This document shows, in pieces, positions 40,278 through 48,501 of a DNA stretch of 64,000 nucleotides. The notes below the pieces were generated by a model that was not told the origin of the DNA, did no database searches, and saw nothing but the letters and a program-made list of their open reading frames with translations. Source of the DNA: a virus; IMG/VR virus record IMGVR_UViG_3300009169_000021, positions 1-64,000 of that record; one strand, written 5' to 3'. Position 1 is the first letter of the stretch. Each line of letters begins with the position of its first letter. Made by a program: the position numbers and the translations under genes.

Positions 40278-41355
40278 TTTATACAGACCTAAAACTATAA
40301 ATGAAGTTGTAGGACATGATAATACAGTTAAAGCATTAAAGAAAAGATTTAAGGATAATGATATTCCTCATAGAATACTTCTTACAGGAATTACTGGAAT
40401 AGGTAAAACAACCTTGATGAGAATTATCAGTAAAAATATCTTATGTAATAATAGAGACAAAGAAAATTATAGTTGTAATACTTGTGATATATGTAAAGCT
40501 ATAGATAATGAACAACAAAATGGATTCTACCATGAGTTGAACGCTTCCAATTTAGGTATAAATGAGGTACGGGATTTAGTTCAAGATGCTGAAATAAAAT
40601 CTTTTTCACAAGCTAAAGCAAAAATATTTTGTATAGATGAAATACAGACAATGTCTAAAACTCCAGCAGCATTAGCTAATTTATTAAAGCCTTTAGAAAA
40701 GGATTATAAAAATGTATATTTTATACTTGGTTCCATGGGGGATGTAAAAGAAATACCTAAAGCTATTCTTAATCGTTGTACTACATATAATCTTAAACCT
40801 ATATCTATGGAAGATATAGCAAAACAACTGTATGGTATATGTAAAGCAGAAGGAATAGAAATAGATAGTGAAGAAAAAGCAAATGTAATTATAACTGTAG
40901 CTGATAATAGCTATGGTAGTTTAAGAACCGCTGTAAGTTATCTGGATAGAGTTATAGATAGTGAATTATGGACAGTAACTGAAGTAGTAAAAGAACTTGA
41001 AATAATATCTGTAAATGATATGGTAAAAAGTATCAATAATATTTTTAAAGGTGATCCAAAAGCTTTTGAAATAACTTATACAAAAGAACTTGTAGACAAA
41101 TTAAGAAATACTATAAGCACAATGTATAAAATTAAATCTGGAGTAGAAGTTCCTTCATGGCAAACTAAGCAATTAAATGGAATAGATAAAACTATTCAAC
41201 TATCTCAAATAGAATTCGCATTAGATCAATTATTTGAACTTAACAAGTTTTCTTATTTAACACAGGAACTTATTGATTTTATCCTGGTAAAAATACTATC
41301 AAATAATAAAATTTATAATAGTAATTTAACTCCAAGAAGAAGAGGTGAAATATGA
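40267..41355 (+). CDS. DnaX-like clamp-loader ATPase
   Basis: The 362-residue protein is close to the N-terminal part of DNA polymerase III gamma/tau: YRPKTINEVVGHDN at residues 6-19, Walker A GITGIGKT at 41-48, a four-cysteine zinc module (Cys60, 70, 73, 76), Walker B FCIDEI at 121-126 and an SRC-like LNRCTTYNL. It loads the sliding clamp on primed DNA. T4-like phages use gp44 without this zinc module, so this is the bacterial type. Start ATG has AAGGAG ten bases upstream. Confidence 0.85.
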   Translation: MLYNLYRPKTINEVVGHDNTVKALKKRFKDNDIPHRILLTGITGIGKTTLMRIISKNILCNNRDKENYSCNTCDICKAIDNEQQNGFYHELNASNLGINEVRDLVQDAEIKSFSQAKAKIFCIDEIQTMSKTPAALANLLKPLEKDYKNVYFILGSMGDVKEIPKAILNRCTTYNLKPISMEDIAKQLYGICKAEGIEIDSEEKANVIITVADNSYGSLRTAVSYLDRVIDSELWTVTEVVKELEIISVNDMVKSINNIFKGDPKAFEITYTKELVDKLRNTISTMYKIKSGVEVPSWQTKQLNGIDKTIQLSQIEFALDQLFELNKFSYLTQELIDFILVKILSNNKIYNSNLTPRRRGEI

Positions 41356-41582
41356 GTCAATTCTATAATATACAACGAATGGGAAAATACTCAGATGGAT
41401 CTATAGATCATGATGATAATGGTGATTATTGTAGATTTGATGAGGTAGAACCAATTATTATAAAACTTGAACAAGAGATATTAGAACTTATACAGTTCAT
41501 ATATATTATAAGAGATAGTAATGAGAATGATATAGAATGTATTGATACATTTATATCTAAATATCCGAAGGGGGCACTATGA
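41352..41582 (+). CDS. Small acidic protein, unknown
   Basis: A 76-residue protein with a Tyr/Asp-rich start and a helical C-terminus (PIIIKLEQEILELIQFIYII). It overlaps both the clamp-loader stop and the next start by four bases. No family recognised. Confidence 0.55.
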   Translation: MSQFYNIQRMGKYSDGSIDHDDNGDYCRFDEVEPIIIKLEQEILELIQFIYIIRDSNENDIECIDTFISKYPKGAL

Positions 41583-41740
41583 GAAAGATATTTTGGTTAT
41601 TTGGATTAACGATAGTATTGACTATAATAATAACAATAGGGAATACATATAATCTTTTTACTAACCCTTATTTCTTTATAGGATATCTTATGGTTTTTAA
41701 TCTTTTAGGATATATTGAAGGTTATCACCAAGGAAAATAA
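41579..41740 (+). CDS. Two-helix membrane peptide, 53 residues
   Basis: ATG 41579 overlaps the previous stop (ATGA) and the frame ends at TAA 41738-41740. It has two hydrophobic segments: KIFWLFGLTIVLTIIITI and FFIGYLMVFNLLGYI. The N-terminal Arg/Lys suggests both ends inside the cell. One of several small membrane genes in early-type units here. Function unknown. Confidence 0.5.
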   Translation: MRKIFWLFGLTIVLTIIITIGNTYNLFTNPYFFIGYLMVFNLLGYIEGYHQGK

Positions 41741-41743
41741 TTT

Positions 41744-42148
41744 ATGAATAATACTAAAACTATAATTTGTAAAGATTGTAATACAGAAGTAGTGATTAAA
41801 AAATTAGACGGTAGAACTATTAGATGTAAAAAGTGTCAAGATAAATTTAATCATAATTATCAGAATAATTATCAAAAAGAATATTTTCAAAAATATAGAA
41901 GAGTAAAAGCCCAAGATGATAAAAGACCAAGAACATATAAAAGAAGATATATAGATTCATTAGATGATGTAGAATACTGTAAACAAAATTGGCAAACTGT
42001 AGAAGGATGTTTAAACTGTAAATGTAAAGAATGTTTACAACCGGTTGATAACGATTCTTTTCTTCCATGGGAAAAAGAAGGTTTTTACAGAGATGATAAA
42101 AAAATAGAAAACAAACTTGAATATGAGTTTGAGAGAAATATTAAATGA
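41744..42148 (+). CDS. Protein with two cysteine clusters
   Basis: The 134-residue protein has CKDCNTE and CKKCQDK in the first 32 residues, one four-cysteine zinc ribbon, then a basic region (KRPRTYKRRY), and a second cluster CLNCKCKECLQP. The first ribbon resembles short phage DNA- or RNA-binding ribbons. Function unknown. Overlaps the next gene by four bases. Confidence 0.6.
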   Translation: MNNTKTIICKDCNTEVVIKKLDGRTIRCKKCQDKFNHNYQNNYQKEYFQKYRRVKAQDDKRPRTYKRRYIDSLDDVEYCKQNWQTVEGCLNCKCKECLQPVDNDSFLPWEKEGFYRDDKKIENKLEYEFERNIK

Positions 42149-42402
42149 AAATGAATAGGTATAATAAATTGATACTACAAATGGATAAACTTAATTGTAT
42201 TGAATGTGAGAAGCCTTTAACAGATATAACAATGTGTGGAAAAGTATTTCCAAAAAATACTGTTTTTGTTAAAAGTGTGACAATTCCTTTAGAAAATACA
42301 CCTTTAAAATATTATAATTTTGTTTGTGAATCTTGTAAAACAGTTAATAAATGTTTAGCTATAGTAGATGAAAGTCATCCGGAGTTTTTTAATGAGATCT
42401 GA
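42145..42402 (+). CDS. Small zinc-ribbon-like protein
   Basis: The 85-residue protein has NCIECEKPL near residues 17-25 and VCESCKTVNKC near 60-70, a likely four- or five-cysteine metal site. A loop of about 35 residues lies between. Its ending DESHPEFF resembles the KDHPEF ending of the KSELQ protein at 16465-16947, perhaps by chance. Confidence 0.55.
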   Translation: MKMNRYNKLILQMDKLNCIECEKPLTDITMCGKVFPKNTVFVKSVTIPLENTPLKYYNFVCESCKTVNKCLAIVDESHPEFFNEI

Positions 42403-42637
42403 ATATTATAAATTTTTATCTGATAATAAATTAAGTGATATGTTTAGTCATATACCAGAATTATCATATAGTTATAAACTTATAGTATTAAAGGAACTTA
42501 TTGCTCATTATACTATAGAACAAGTTAATATGGCACTTAATGAATATGAACTTAATTATATAAAATTAAATAGAGTAGATATAGGAAAATTACCTAATAC
42601 TCTAAAAGGAATAATAACTAGGAGAATACAAGAATGA
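42392..42637 (+). CDS. Small helical protein
   Basis: I use ATG 42392, 7 bases after GGAG; a start at 42368 would lie deep inside the previous gene. The 81-residue product is helical (SYSYKLIVLKELIAHYTIEQ), without cysteine or membrane segment. It overlaps the next gene by four bases, so it is coupled to the SbcD-like gene. Confidence 0.55.
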   Translation: MRSEYYKFLSDNKLSDMFSHIPELSYSYKLIVLKELIAHYTIEQVNMALNEYELNYIKLNRVDIGKLPNTLKGIITRRIQE

Positions 42638-43563
42638 GTTTAATCATAGTTTCAGATTTACACTTAAAAAATAAAGAGCCATTTCTTTCAGCTTCACGAA
42701 AATTTCTAAACTGGTTAAATGAAAATTATTCTAGTTATAAACTATTATTTCTTGGAGACTGTTTTGATTCAAGCGCCCCTATATGGGAAGTATATTCTAT
42801 TTTTAAAGAGTTTTTATTAAGTAGAAGCAATCATACATATCTACTTCAAGGTAATCACGATTTATCAAAAAGTAAGGGTTGTGCTTTATCAAGTTTTGGT
42901 TTATTAGATGAAATTTCTGTATATGAAGATAAAGCAGAGGTGTTTACAACAGATAATTTAAATTGTCTTATTCTTCCATTTAAATATGATTATAAAGATT
43001 ATAGTCATATAGAGGGTAATTTTGATTTTATCTTTTCTCATATAGTTCCTACAAAAGTTCAATTCGCAAATGAAGGTATTGACTTTCCTAATATTAAAGG
43101 AATATTCATACATGGACATACCCATATTTTTAAAGAGAAAGAATATATAGATACTTATATGAATAAGCATATTATATTAGGAGTCCCACTTAGCACTCGG
43201 AATGGTGAAGATCAAAAACATCAAATAATAGAGATAGATGATAATAAAAATATTACTTATATAGATGTACCATATTATTTTAAATATGAAACAATTAACT
43301 ATGGAGAAGAACCAACCAATAAAAATAATATACTTAATATAATCAATGCCCCTAATAGAAAACTAGTATTTGAAAAATATAAAGATTATTATATACGAGA
43401 AGAAGGTATAGAACTTCTTAGAACAGAAACTACAAAAGAAGATTATAAAAAGGAATTTGAATCTGCAAATATATTACAAAAATTTAAAAAATATGCAGAA
43501 GATAAAGGATTATCAAAAGAGGTATTAGAATGTTGTTCTACAAAACTATCTCAGATTGTATAA
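42634..43563 (+). CDS. SbcD/Mre11-like DNA repair nuclease
   Basis: The 309-residue protein has the calcineurin-like nuclease motifs in order: SDLHL at 7-11, GDCFD at 41-45, GNHD at 73-76, FSHIVP near 148 and GHTH near 171. T4 gp47 and bacterial SbcD have the same layout and act with a large SMC-like ATPase (gp46/SbcC). That partner is not in this window. A role in recombination or degradation of host DNA is expected. Confidence 0.8.
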   Translation: MSLIIVSDLHLKNKEPFLSASRKFLNWLNENYSSYKLLFLGDCFDSSAPIWEVYSIFKEFLLSRSNHTYLLQGNHDLSKSKGCALSSFGLLDEISVYEDKAEVFTTDNLNCLILPFKYDYKDYSHIEGNFDFIFSHIVPTKVQFANEGIDFPNIKGIFIHGHTHIFKEKEYIDTYMNKHIILGVPLSTRNGEDQKHQIIEIDDNKNITYIDVPYYFKYETINYGEEPTNKNNILNIINAPNRKLVFEKYKDYYIREEGIELLRTETTKEDYKKEFESANILQKFKKYAEDKGLSKEVLECCSTKLSQIV

Positions 43564-43748
43564 CTCAATCAAGAAAAGAATATAATAGATTGATAAAAAG
43601 AAGAAAGGAAAGATTATTAGAATTTATTCGTTATGATGTTCCTAAATTTATTATTGTCAATGAGATTGAATTGTTACGAGAACCCTTCTATAAATTTCTT
43701 GTTAAAAGATTGATGAATAAGTTATATAGTAGAAAAATATTATTGTAA
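43530..43748 (+). CDS. Small basic protein
   Basis: The 72-residue protein starts at ATG 43530 inside the end of the SbcD-like gene (34-base overlap), with GAGG at about 43519. It is strongly basic (RKEYNRLIKRRKERLLEF, residues 15-32) and helical. The large overlap makes the start less certain. It ends before a bidirectional terminator. Confidence 0.5.
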   Translation: MLFYKTISDCITQSRKEYNRLIKRRKERLLEFIRYDVPKFIIVNEIELLREPFYKFLVKRLMNKLYSRKILL

Positions 43749-43782
43749 GCTTCTTTTCATAAACTCTCCCATGTGAATTTAA

Positions 43783-43813
43783 AAATCCATTATTTCTAAT
43801 GGATTTCTTTTTT
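43783..43813. terminator. Bidirectional terminator between convergent blocks
   Basis: AAATCCATTA (43783-43792) and TAATGGATTT (43797-43806) form a perfect 10-bp stem with a TTTC loop. T-rich flanks are present on both sides (TTTTTT at 43808-43813; TTTAAAAA on the other). It separates the + strand replication block from the minus-strand tail block and ends both. Confidence 0.8.
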
Positions 43814-45095
43814 AGTCAAAATCTCCTACAAAGGGATGATCATTATCAACACCTATTTTTGGTTTACTTATAGTTAGTTGAGAATATGGCATACCATCTT
43901 TATCAAATAAGTGTTTAGATTCACATATGAGCCATTTCCCCATATATTCTTGAGCTATTTCATTATTTTTTGTTTGTTTTTCTATTCGTATAGATATAGT
44001 TTTACCTGATACAATTTTAGGATTAAATTGAACAACTATAATCATTCTATATGATAAATTTGTATTTTTATATTTACCATTTTTATATCCTTTATATAAT
44101 TCTACATTATTCATTTCATCTTGTATTCCAAAATAATCGTGAGATGTACTTTCTGATGTAGATATATATTGTCTTCGTATAAGAAGTTTATCATTTCCTG
44201 AAGATCTAACCATATTTGCAGCAGCTATATTTAATGGTTCTTCTACTGAAGGAACTCCTGCTGAACTATAATTATGAAATTGTTTTCTATAGTTATTAAA
44301 ATTAACAGGAATACCACCATGTAATATAGTATAACTTTTTATATACTTTTCATTGTACATCATATCTTGAGTTAAATTTAATTCATATTCCATCACTACT
44401 GGTTGATCTAATAAATTTTGTAGAGACATAAAATAAAATTCACCATTACTATTTATAAAAGTATAAAAAGGTGAAGTATCTGAATTAGCTGAATAAGCAT
44501 GTTCAGATAACATTTCAATAAAAAATCTATTGGTCATATTACATTGATTTAAATAAGGAAAGCCTGTAGTAGGAGTAATAAATAATTTTTGATTTGGTCC
44601 TGAGGGCGCCAAATTCCAATCAGATATAATTTCAGTTGTTAACATTTGATCTATAGTTTTAGGTGTACCATTTTCAAAATTAAATGCTCTTGATTTAGGA
44701 TAATCTTTATAAGCATATTTTGATAGCATTAAAAATACAACATCACCAGAGATATTAGAAGACATTACAATATTATTTATTTGAGCTTCTGACCATACAT
44801 ATGTATGTTCTAAATATCCTCCTGAAGTAGTTCCATCAAGTTCTGATACTATAGGACTACCTAATTTAGTTGCTAGTTCTAAACCTTCAATAAAAAATAA
44901 TCTATCAGGAATTAAACCTGAAGAATCTCTAAAATATACTTCTGAATAAGGATAAAAAGAAAATATAGAATCTTTAAAATATATTCTATTATATGCTCTT
45001 AAAGAAACAGGTGCATCGGTATCTTCCTCATTACCAAATTTAATGGCAGGAGGAGTTGATACCATACTAAAATCATATCTACTTAATATTCCCAT
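43812..45095 (-). CDS. Tail/baseplate hub-like protein (gp27/gpD-like candidate)
   Basis: The 427-residue protein is the last of the minus-strand tail block. Its beta-rich N-terminal half has no clear motif. The C-terminal part reads GKWLICESKHLFDKDGMPYS and QLTISKP, which resembles the strand that closes hub domains of the gp27/gpD/XkdQ group. In most contractile phages the hub gene lies next to the spike, so the location here is unusual. A tail fibre accessory is an alternative. Confidence 0.45.
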   Translation of the reverse strand: MGILSRYDFSMVSTPPAIKFGNEEDTDAPVSLRAYNRIYFKDSIFSFYPYSEVYFRDSSGLIPDRLFFIEGLELATKLGSPIVSELDGTTSGGYLEHTYVWSEAQINNIVMSSNISGDVVFLMLSKYAYKDYPKSRAFNFENGTPKTIDQMLTTEIISDWNLAPSGPNQKLFITPTTGFPYLNQCNMTNRFFIEMLSEHAYSANSDTSPFYTFINSNGEFYFMSLQNLLDQPVVMEYELNLTQDMMYNEKYIKSYTILHGGIPVNFNNYRKQFHNYSSAGVPSVEEPLNIAAANMVRSSGNDKLLIRRQYISTSESTSHDYFGIQDEMNNVELYKGYKNGKYKNTNLSYRMIIVVQFNPKIVSGKTISIRIEKQTKNNEIAQEYMGKWLICESKHLFDKDGMPYSQLTISKPKIGVDNDHPFVGDFD

Positions 45096-45099
45096 TATT

Positions 45100-46899
45100 T
45101 TATAAATATACCGTAGTTATTTTCCACATAATAGCTCTTATTTGTATTGATGTAATTGCTGCTGTAGATACAGTTAATAAATACCTAGTTTTTTTAGTAG
45201 TTATATTTATTGGTTCAATCGATGTAATAGTGTATTGCATATTATTATCTATACTAGTTGCATTTTGCCAAGTTGTATAAGAATTTAATGCTACTGATGC
45301 TGAATCGGATATATAATCATCTATAACAGTGGCAATAGATGTTACTATAACCCGTTTTGCTCTTAATTTCTCAATCCATTGTCCTATGGGATAACTTATA
45401 GATCCGCCTAAATTATAAATTGTACCTGCTCCCGGAGAGGACTGTGTACCTCCAACAGTATTTGTATAATGCACACTCCATTTATTAGGATCACGATTAA
45501 ATCCAAAGGGTTGTTGTTCCATACTATAATAAGGATTTCTTATATAATTACCTGTACTATCACTTACTAAACTATGATCGGTACCTCCATATAAAGTTAA
45601 TGTTGTATTAGGTGCTGTATATGAAATATTTGTAAGAATAAATTTTTTATTTACTAATATATTTGAAACTCCTTGAGCTGTTTGTAAATCATATTTAGTT
45701 TTTATAGTTTCTTCATCAAGAGCATAACCATCTATTAAAAATAAATCATCTATTTGTCCAGAATTACCACTACCAAACCATGATACATATGTTGTCCCAT
45801 CGGAAGTTAATGCACCTATACGAGTGTATGAAGTAGAATCAAATACAAGTGTAATCGAATAAGCACTAATTTCTAATTTACCGTCAACATATATTTGTAC
45901 ATAGTTGTTTTTATAAGTAACTACTACATAATGCCATAAATTATCGGTTACGTCTGTTATACCATCGATTCGACTGTAATTTACATTTACTATATCACCT
46001 GTATTATTACCACCTATAAAATAAATAGCTCCATTACCAATTAAAGTACCTATATAAAAACCAGCTCTATTAGTGGTACCAACTTTATTGTAAGATTGAA
46101 ATATAATAGAACCATTAGATTTATCATTAAGTTTAACCCAACACCCAATAGTAAAATCTCCAGTAGGTTTAAAAGTATTATCAGCACATTTTAATGCTTG
46201 GTCAGTACCATTAAGAGTAAGAGCGTTTCCAAATTTTCCTGCTGTATATGTAGGAGTACCTATATCAGTCATAGTAACACCTGCAATAGATTCGGTACTG
46301 TTGGTATTAAATGTCCAATAATTTGTAAGTGCTTGTTCTTGTTCTAATCTAAGTTTCATACCTTTTGAATATTTAGAAGTTTTATCACCAACTGTTGTCA
46401 TAGTAAATGTAGGTGAATCTGTAGAAGCATATGACCAAGTTTCTTTTGCTGGTATCCATCCAGTAGTTGTTTGATCTGTTTGTGTTATATTTGTTCTTTC
46501 TGAATAATCTATATAAGTTAAAGTACTTGCTACATATATACCTTTTCCAATTATTATATCAGAACTATTTAAACTTGCATAAGTTTTTGCAGTAAAATCC
46601 ATTCCATTTGTTGCAGAATCTATCCAAGAAAATTGACATGTTATGTAAGGTGTTACCTCTGCTATAGTAAGTGTATGATCAACTAGTGTTTTTATATGTA
46701 CAGATTCTTGAGTTGCTGTTTTACATACTACTGTCATAGCTGCTATGGTAACAATGTTTCCTGAACTTATACTAGCTTCTCCACCTAGATATATACCAGC
46801 TTTAGAAATAGGATCAATCCATTTATTTAGATATTCCGCTGTTAGATCATTATTATATTGAAAGTATACTTGTTGTGTTCCACTAGTTATTGTTGACAT
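45100..46899 (-). CDS. Tail fibre with LamG-like (concanavalin) domain
   Basis: The 599-residue protein has an N-terminal region shared with the next fibre (AGIYLGG, then strands of alternating pattern). Residues 190-410 are a LamG-like jellyroll: NYWTFNTNSTES at the start, GKFGNALTLNGTDQ, FTIGCWVKLNDKSNG, WHYVVVTYKNN, and IYVDGKL, ending QIDDLFLIDGYALDEETI. Such domains bind carbohydrate. It is likely a receptor-binding fibre or a host-surface sensor. Confidence 0.75.
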   Translation of the reverse strand: MSTITSGTQQVYFQYNNDLTAEYLNKWIDPISKAGIYLGGEASISSGNIVTIAAMTVVCKTATQESVHIKTLVDHTLTIAEVTPYITCQFSWIDSATNGMDFTAKTYASLNSSDIIIGKGIYVASTLTYIDYSERTNITQTDQTTTGWIPAKETWSYASTDSPTFTMTTVGDKTSKYSKGMKLRLEQEQALTNYWTFNTNSTESIAGVTMTDIGTPTYTAGKFGNALTLNGTDQALKCADNTFKPTGDFTIGCWVKLNDKSNGSIIFQSYNKVGTTNRAGFYIGTLIGNGAIYFIGGNNTGDIVNVNYSRIDGITDVTDNLWHYVVVTYKNNYVQIYVDGKLEISAYSITLVFDSTSYTRIGALTSDGTTYVSWFGSGNSGQIDDLFLIDGYALDEETIKTKYDLQTAQGVSNILVNKKFILTNISYTAPNTTLTLYGGTDHSLVSDSTGNYIRNPYYSMEQQPFGFNRDPNKWSVHYTNTVGGTQSSPGAGTIYNLGGSISYPIGQWIEKLRAKRVIVTSIATVIDDYISDSASVALNSYTTWQNATSIDNNMQYTITSIEPINITTKKTRYLLTVSTAAITSIQIRAIMWKITTVYL

Positions 46900-46923
46900 T
46901 TATATAATCCTCATAATTTTTGT

Positions 46924-48174
46924 TTATAAAGGTACTTCAAAAGTATTAAAATAAACTGTTATTCCAAATGCTGAAGGAGATGCTGTAGATCCATCCGATT
47001 GAGTTTTTATATATCTATTATTTGTAATAATTTCAAAAGATGCTCCATCAGCTGCTGTAAGAGATGTAGTCGCTTCTCCATATGCAATAGTGTTAGTAAT
47101 ATAGATTCCATTTATATATCCTGATAATGTAGCAACTAATACAAAAGCTGATCCAGATTTTGAACCATAAGCTCTAATAGAACCTTTTATTTTAGTAACT
47201 AATTCAGGAATATAAATAGTTAAATCTCTAGCTGTTCCTGTATCTAAAGTAGTTGATGTAGTAGAGTAAGCTGTTGTTAAAGTTGCATATCCCCATATTT
47301 TATCTTGTTGTACAAAATCAACAAAATCACCACTAGTGTTTCTAACCATAGAAACTAATCTTTTACGGGTATATCCACTAGGTAAAGTGGGTGATGTAGA
47401 ACTCGCAGAAAATACCCCTGTTACTGTTCCATCCGCTTTTGTAAGAATCCATATATAATACCATGCATTTGCAGATTCTGTTGAAGTATCAAGACCTAAT
47501 GCACCTGATGCTGTAATATCAATAGTAAGTGATCTAGCTCCTGTTGGTCTTCCTTCTACATACAATTCTGTCCAAGAAATATCTACTTGATGATCTGGAT
47601 GAGATGCATTTCTTTTTACCAATAAACCAACATAACTACTTCCATGATAAGTAGCTATATAATTAAAAAGAGATACTTCATCAATAAGTATATCATTACC
47701 AACATATAAATCATTTGAAATTCTAGCATTACCAACAGTATTATCTACACTTCCCCAATTTTTATAAATATAAGTAGATGATGTTATTGTTGGTCCAGTA
47801 AAAACACATTCACCTAAACAAACTTCATTTGTAATTGGACCAGCAGCTACTGATCTTTGTTCAAAACTTAACCAATTATTTGCTATATTATCCCAATCAT
47901 AAGTAATACTAATCACAGGTGTAGCGGAACTTACCGCTAGAACTACAGCAGTAAAAGTTTCAACTCTTATCATTTTATCTGTTCCTACATTTAAGTAGGC
48001 AACAAAAGGAGCAATAGAAATAGTAGCAGCTCCGGCAGGAGTCATTAGCCCTCCTTGATATATACCAGGAACTATTCCTCCTCTAAGAATAGTATTGAAA
48101 GAAGCTCCTGTTGCTGGATTTAAATAATCAAATGTAATTACTTGACTTCCTAAATTTATTGTTGGATCTGACAT
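46924..48174 (-). CDS. Tail fibre protein, paralogue of the LamG fibre
   Basis: The 416-residue protein is beta-rich, with Thr/Ser/Val repeats as in tail fibres. Its first 120 residues follow the same order as those of the LamG fibre (PGIYQGG matching AGIYLGG, then TISIAPF, VRVET-like, and a Trp-Asn segment). So the two share an attachment domain but have different tips. No catalytic motif was seen. It starts after AGGAAAAT. Confidence 0.65.
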   Translation of the reverse strand: MSDPTINLGSQVITFDYLNPATGASFNTILRGGIVPGIYQGGLMTPAGAATISIAPFVAYLNVGTDKMIRVETFTAVVLAVSSATPVISITYDWDNIANNWLSFEQRSVAAGPITNEVCLGECVFTGPTITSSTYIYKNWGSVDNTVGNARISNDLYVGNDILIDEVSLFNYIATYHGSSYVGLLVKRNASHPDHQVDISWTELYVEGRPTGARSLTIDITASGALGLDTSTESANAWYYIWILTKADGTVTGVFSASSTSPTLPSGYTRKRLVSMVRNTSGDFVDFVQQDKIWGYATLTTAYSTTSTTLDTGTARDLTIYIPELVTKIKGSIRAYGSKSGSAFVLVATLSGYINGIYITNTIAYGEATTSLTAADGASFEIITNNRYIKTQSDGSTASPSAFGITVYFNTFEVPL

Positions 48175-48186
48175 TTATATTTTCCT

Positions 48187-48486
48187 CTACTTAACCGTAG
48201 TCTGTTTAAATTCTTCTTGTGTCATAAGATATTCATATGCAGATTTTAAAATACTGTTTTTTGAAAAATCTTTTATTTTTAAATCTGTAAATTTTATTTT
48301 AAATACTTTTTTATATATACCCATGCCAGAATTTTGTCTAGCATATTCAGTGGTATATCCTCTAAGTCCTATACGAATTTCTTCTGTAAGTGTATCAATA
48401 AATAAATCATCTATTTTATAGTATACCTCTTTAAAATCAAATTTATAATCATTATTCTCTTTAGTTAATGTACCTATTATTGCCAT
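48187..48486 (-). CDS. Small tail-block protein
   Basis: A 99-residue protein between two fibre genes, with a DFKEVYYKIDDL helix and an EEIRIGLRGY segment. No family recognised. It could be a fibre adaptor or chaperone by position. Start ATG follows GGAGAATAT. Confidence 0.55.
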   Translation of the reverse strand: MAIIGTLTKENNDYKFDFKEVYYKIDDLFIDTLTEEIRIGLRGYTTEYARQNSGMGIYKKVFKIKFTDLKIKDFSKNSILKSAYEYLMTQEEFKQTTVK

Positions 48487-48501
48487 ATTATATATTCTCC
48501 T

